A stretch of DNA of 21,122 nucleotides from CAZESH01 sp964514665 (GTDB taxonomy: Bacteria; Bacillota; Bacilli; Paenibacillales; KCTC-25726). The stretch is from positions 1-21,122 of the forward strand of contig CAZESH010000043.1 in the NCBI GenBank assembly GCA_964514665.1, written 5' to 3'. Shown here in pieces: positions 21,109 to 21,122 of the stretch (position 1 is the stretch's first letter; each line of letters starts with the position of its first letter). The position numbers and the translations under genes were made by a program. A model generated the notes under the pieces. It was not told the origin of the DNA, did no database searches, and saw only the letters and a program-made list of their open reading frames with translations.

Positions 21109-21122
21109 GATATATCCCACTG

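Noticed and set aside
4907..21122. Integron-type gene-cassette array
   Set aside because: The orientation and gene types are suggestive, but I saw no attC-like inverted repeats between genes and no integrase. Many neighbours overlap or share ribosome binding sites, which cassettes do not.
1..21122. CRISPR arrays, tRNA or rRNA genes, insertion sequences
   Set aside because: No regularly spaced repeats, cloverleaf-like sequence with conserved T-loop, or transposase-like protein was found on either strand by reading.

Overview
The window looks like chromosomal DNA of a Gram-positive bacterium of the order Bacillales, plausibly Paenibacillaceae. The reasons are strong AGGAGG-type ribosome binding sites at almost every gene, frequent TTG and GTG starts, protein families typical of bacilli (a YfiT/BstA-type DinB protein, GrpB, LysE exporter, PhzF, FabI) and moderate to low GC. 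Every gene I can support lies on the minus strand, so transcription runs from high to low coordinates. No tRNA, rRNA, CRISPR array, transposase or phage gene was seen.

Region 1 (1-4841) is a GC-rich aromatic-catabolism operon. In transcription order it holds a 3-hydroxyacyl-CoA dehydrogenase, an enoyl-CoA hydratase, an FAD-dependent aromatic hydroxylase, a wrecked metallo-beta-lactamase-fold gene, gentisate 1,2-dioxygenase, and a fumarylacetoacetate-hydrolase-family enzyme that runs off the window. Together they suggest CoA-linked shortening of an aromatic side chain, hydroxylation to gentisate, ring cleavage, and hydrolysis to central metabolites. A promoter candidate (4813-4841) and, just upstream of it, a good intrinsic terminator (4907-4941) separate this operon from the genes beyond.

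Region 2 (about 4900-17800) is a dense one-way series of small, mostly single-domain enzymes with no shared pathway that I can see. It includes three DinB-fold proteins, a VOC protein, two PhzF proteins, two intact GNATs, LysE, a methyltransferase, two cupins, HIT, a beta-lactamase-like serine hydrolase, GrpB, HAD, a transglutaminase-like protein and an HD hydrolase. Several neighbours overlap or are a few bases apart.

Region 3 (about 17800-21122) is more AT-rich. It carries a GNAT, a HAD phosphatase, a DUF962/Mpo1-like membrane protein, a shattered fabI copy, a broken pyridoxamine-phosphate-oxidase-like gene and a Nudix hydrolase.

The most distinctive trait is gene decay by deletion. At least eight loci are remnants or chimeras: an MBL hydrolase with its centre missing; an alpha/alpha-toroid-like gene with an internal stop, joined to a 64-bp scrap of a second phzF; a cysteine-hydrolase tail in frame with the VOC gene; a twice-frameshifted lipoprotein-like gene; a GNAT head joined to a methyltransferase tail; a transglutaminase without its catalytic-cysteine segment; and the PNPOx/fabI pair. 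I did not find a convincing new defence or mobile system. The decay pattern and the operon with a dead MBL gene are what deserve a second look.
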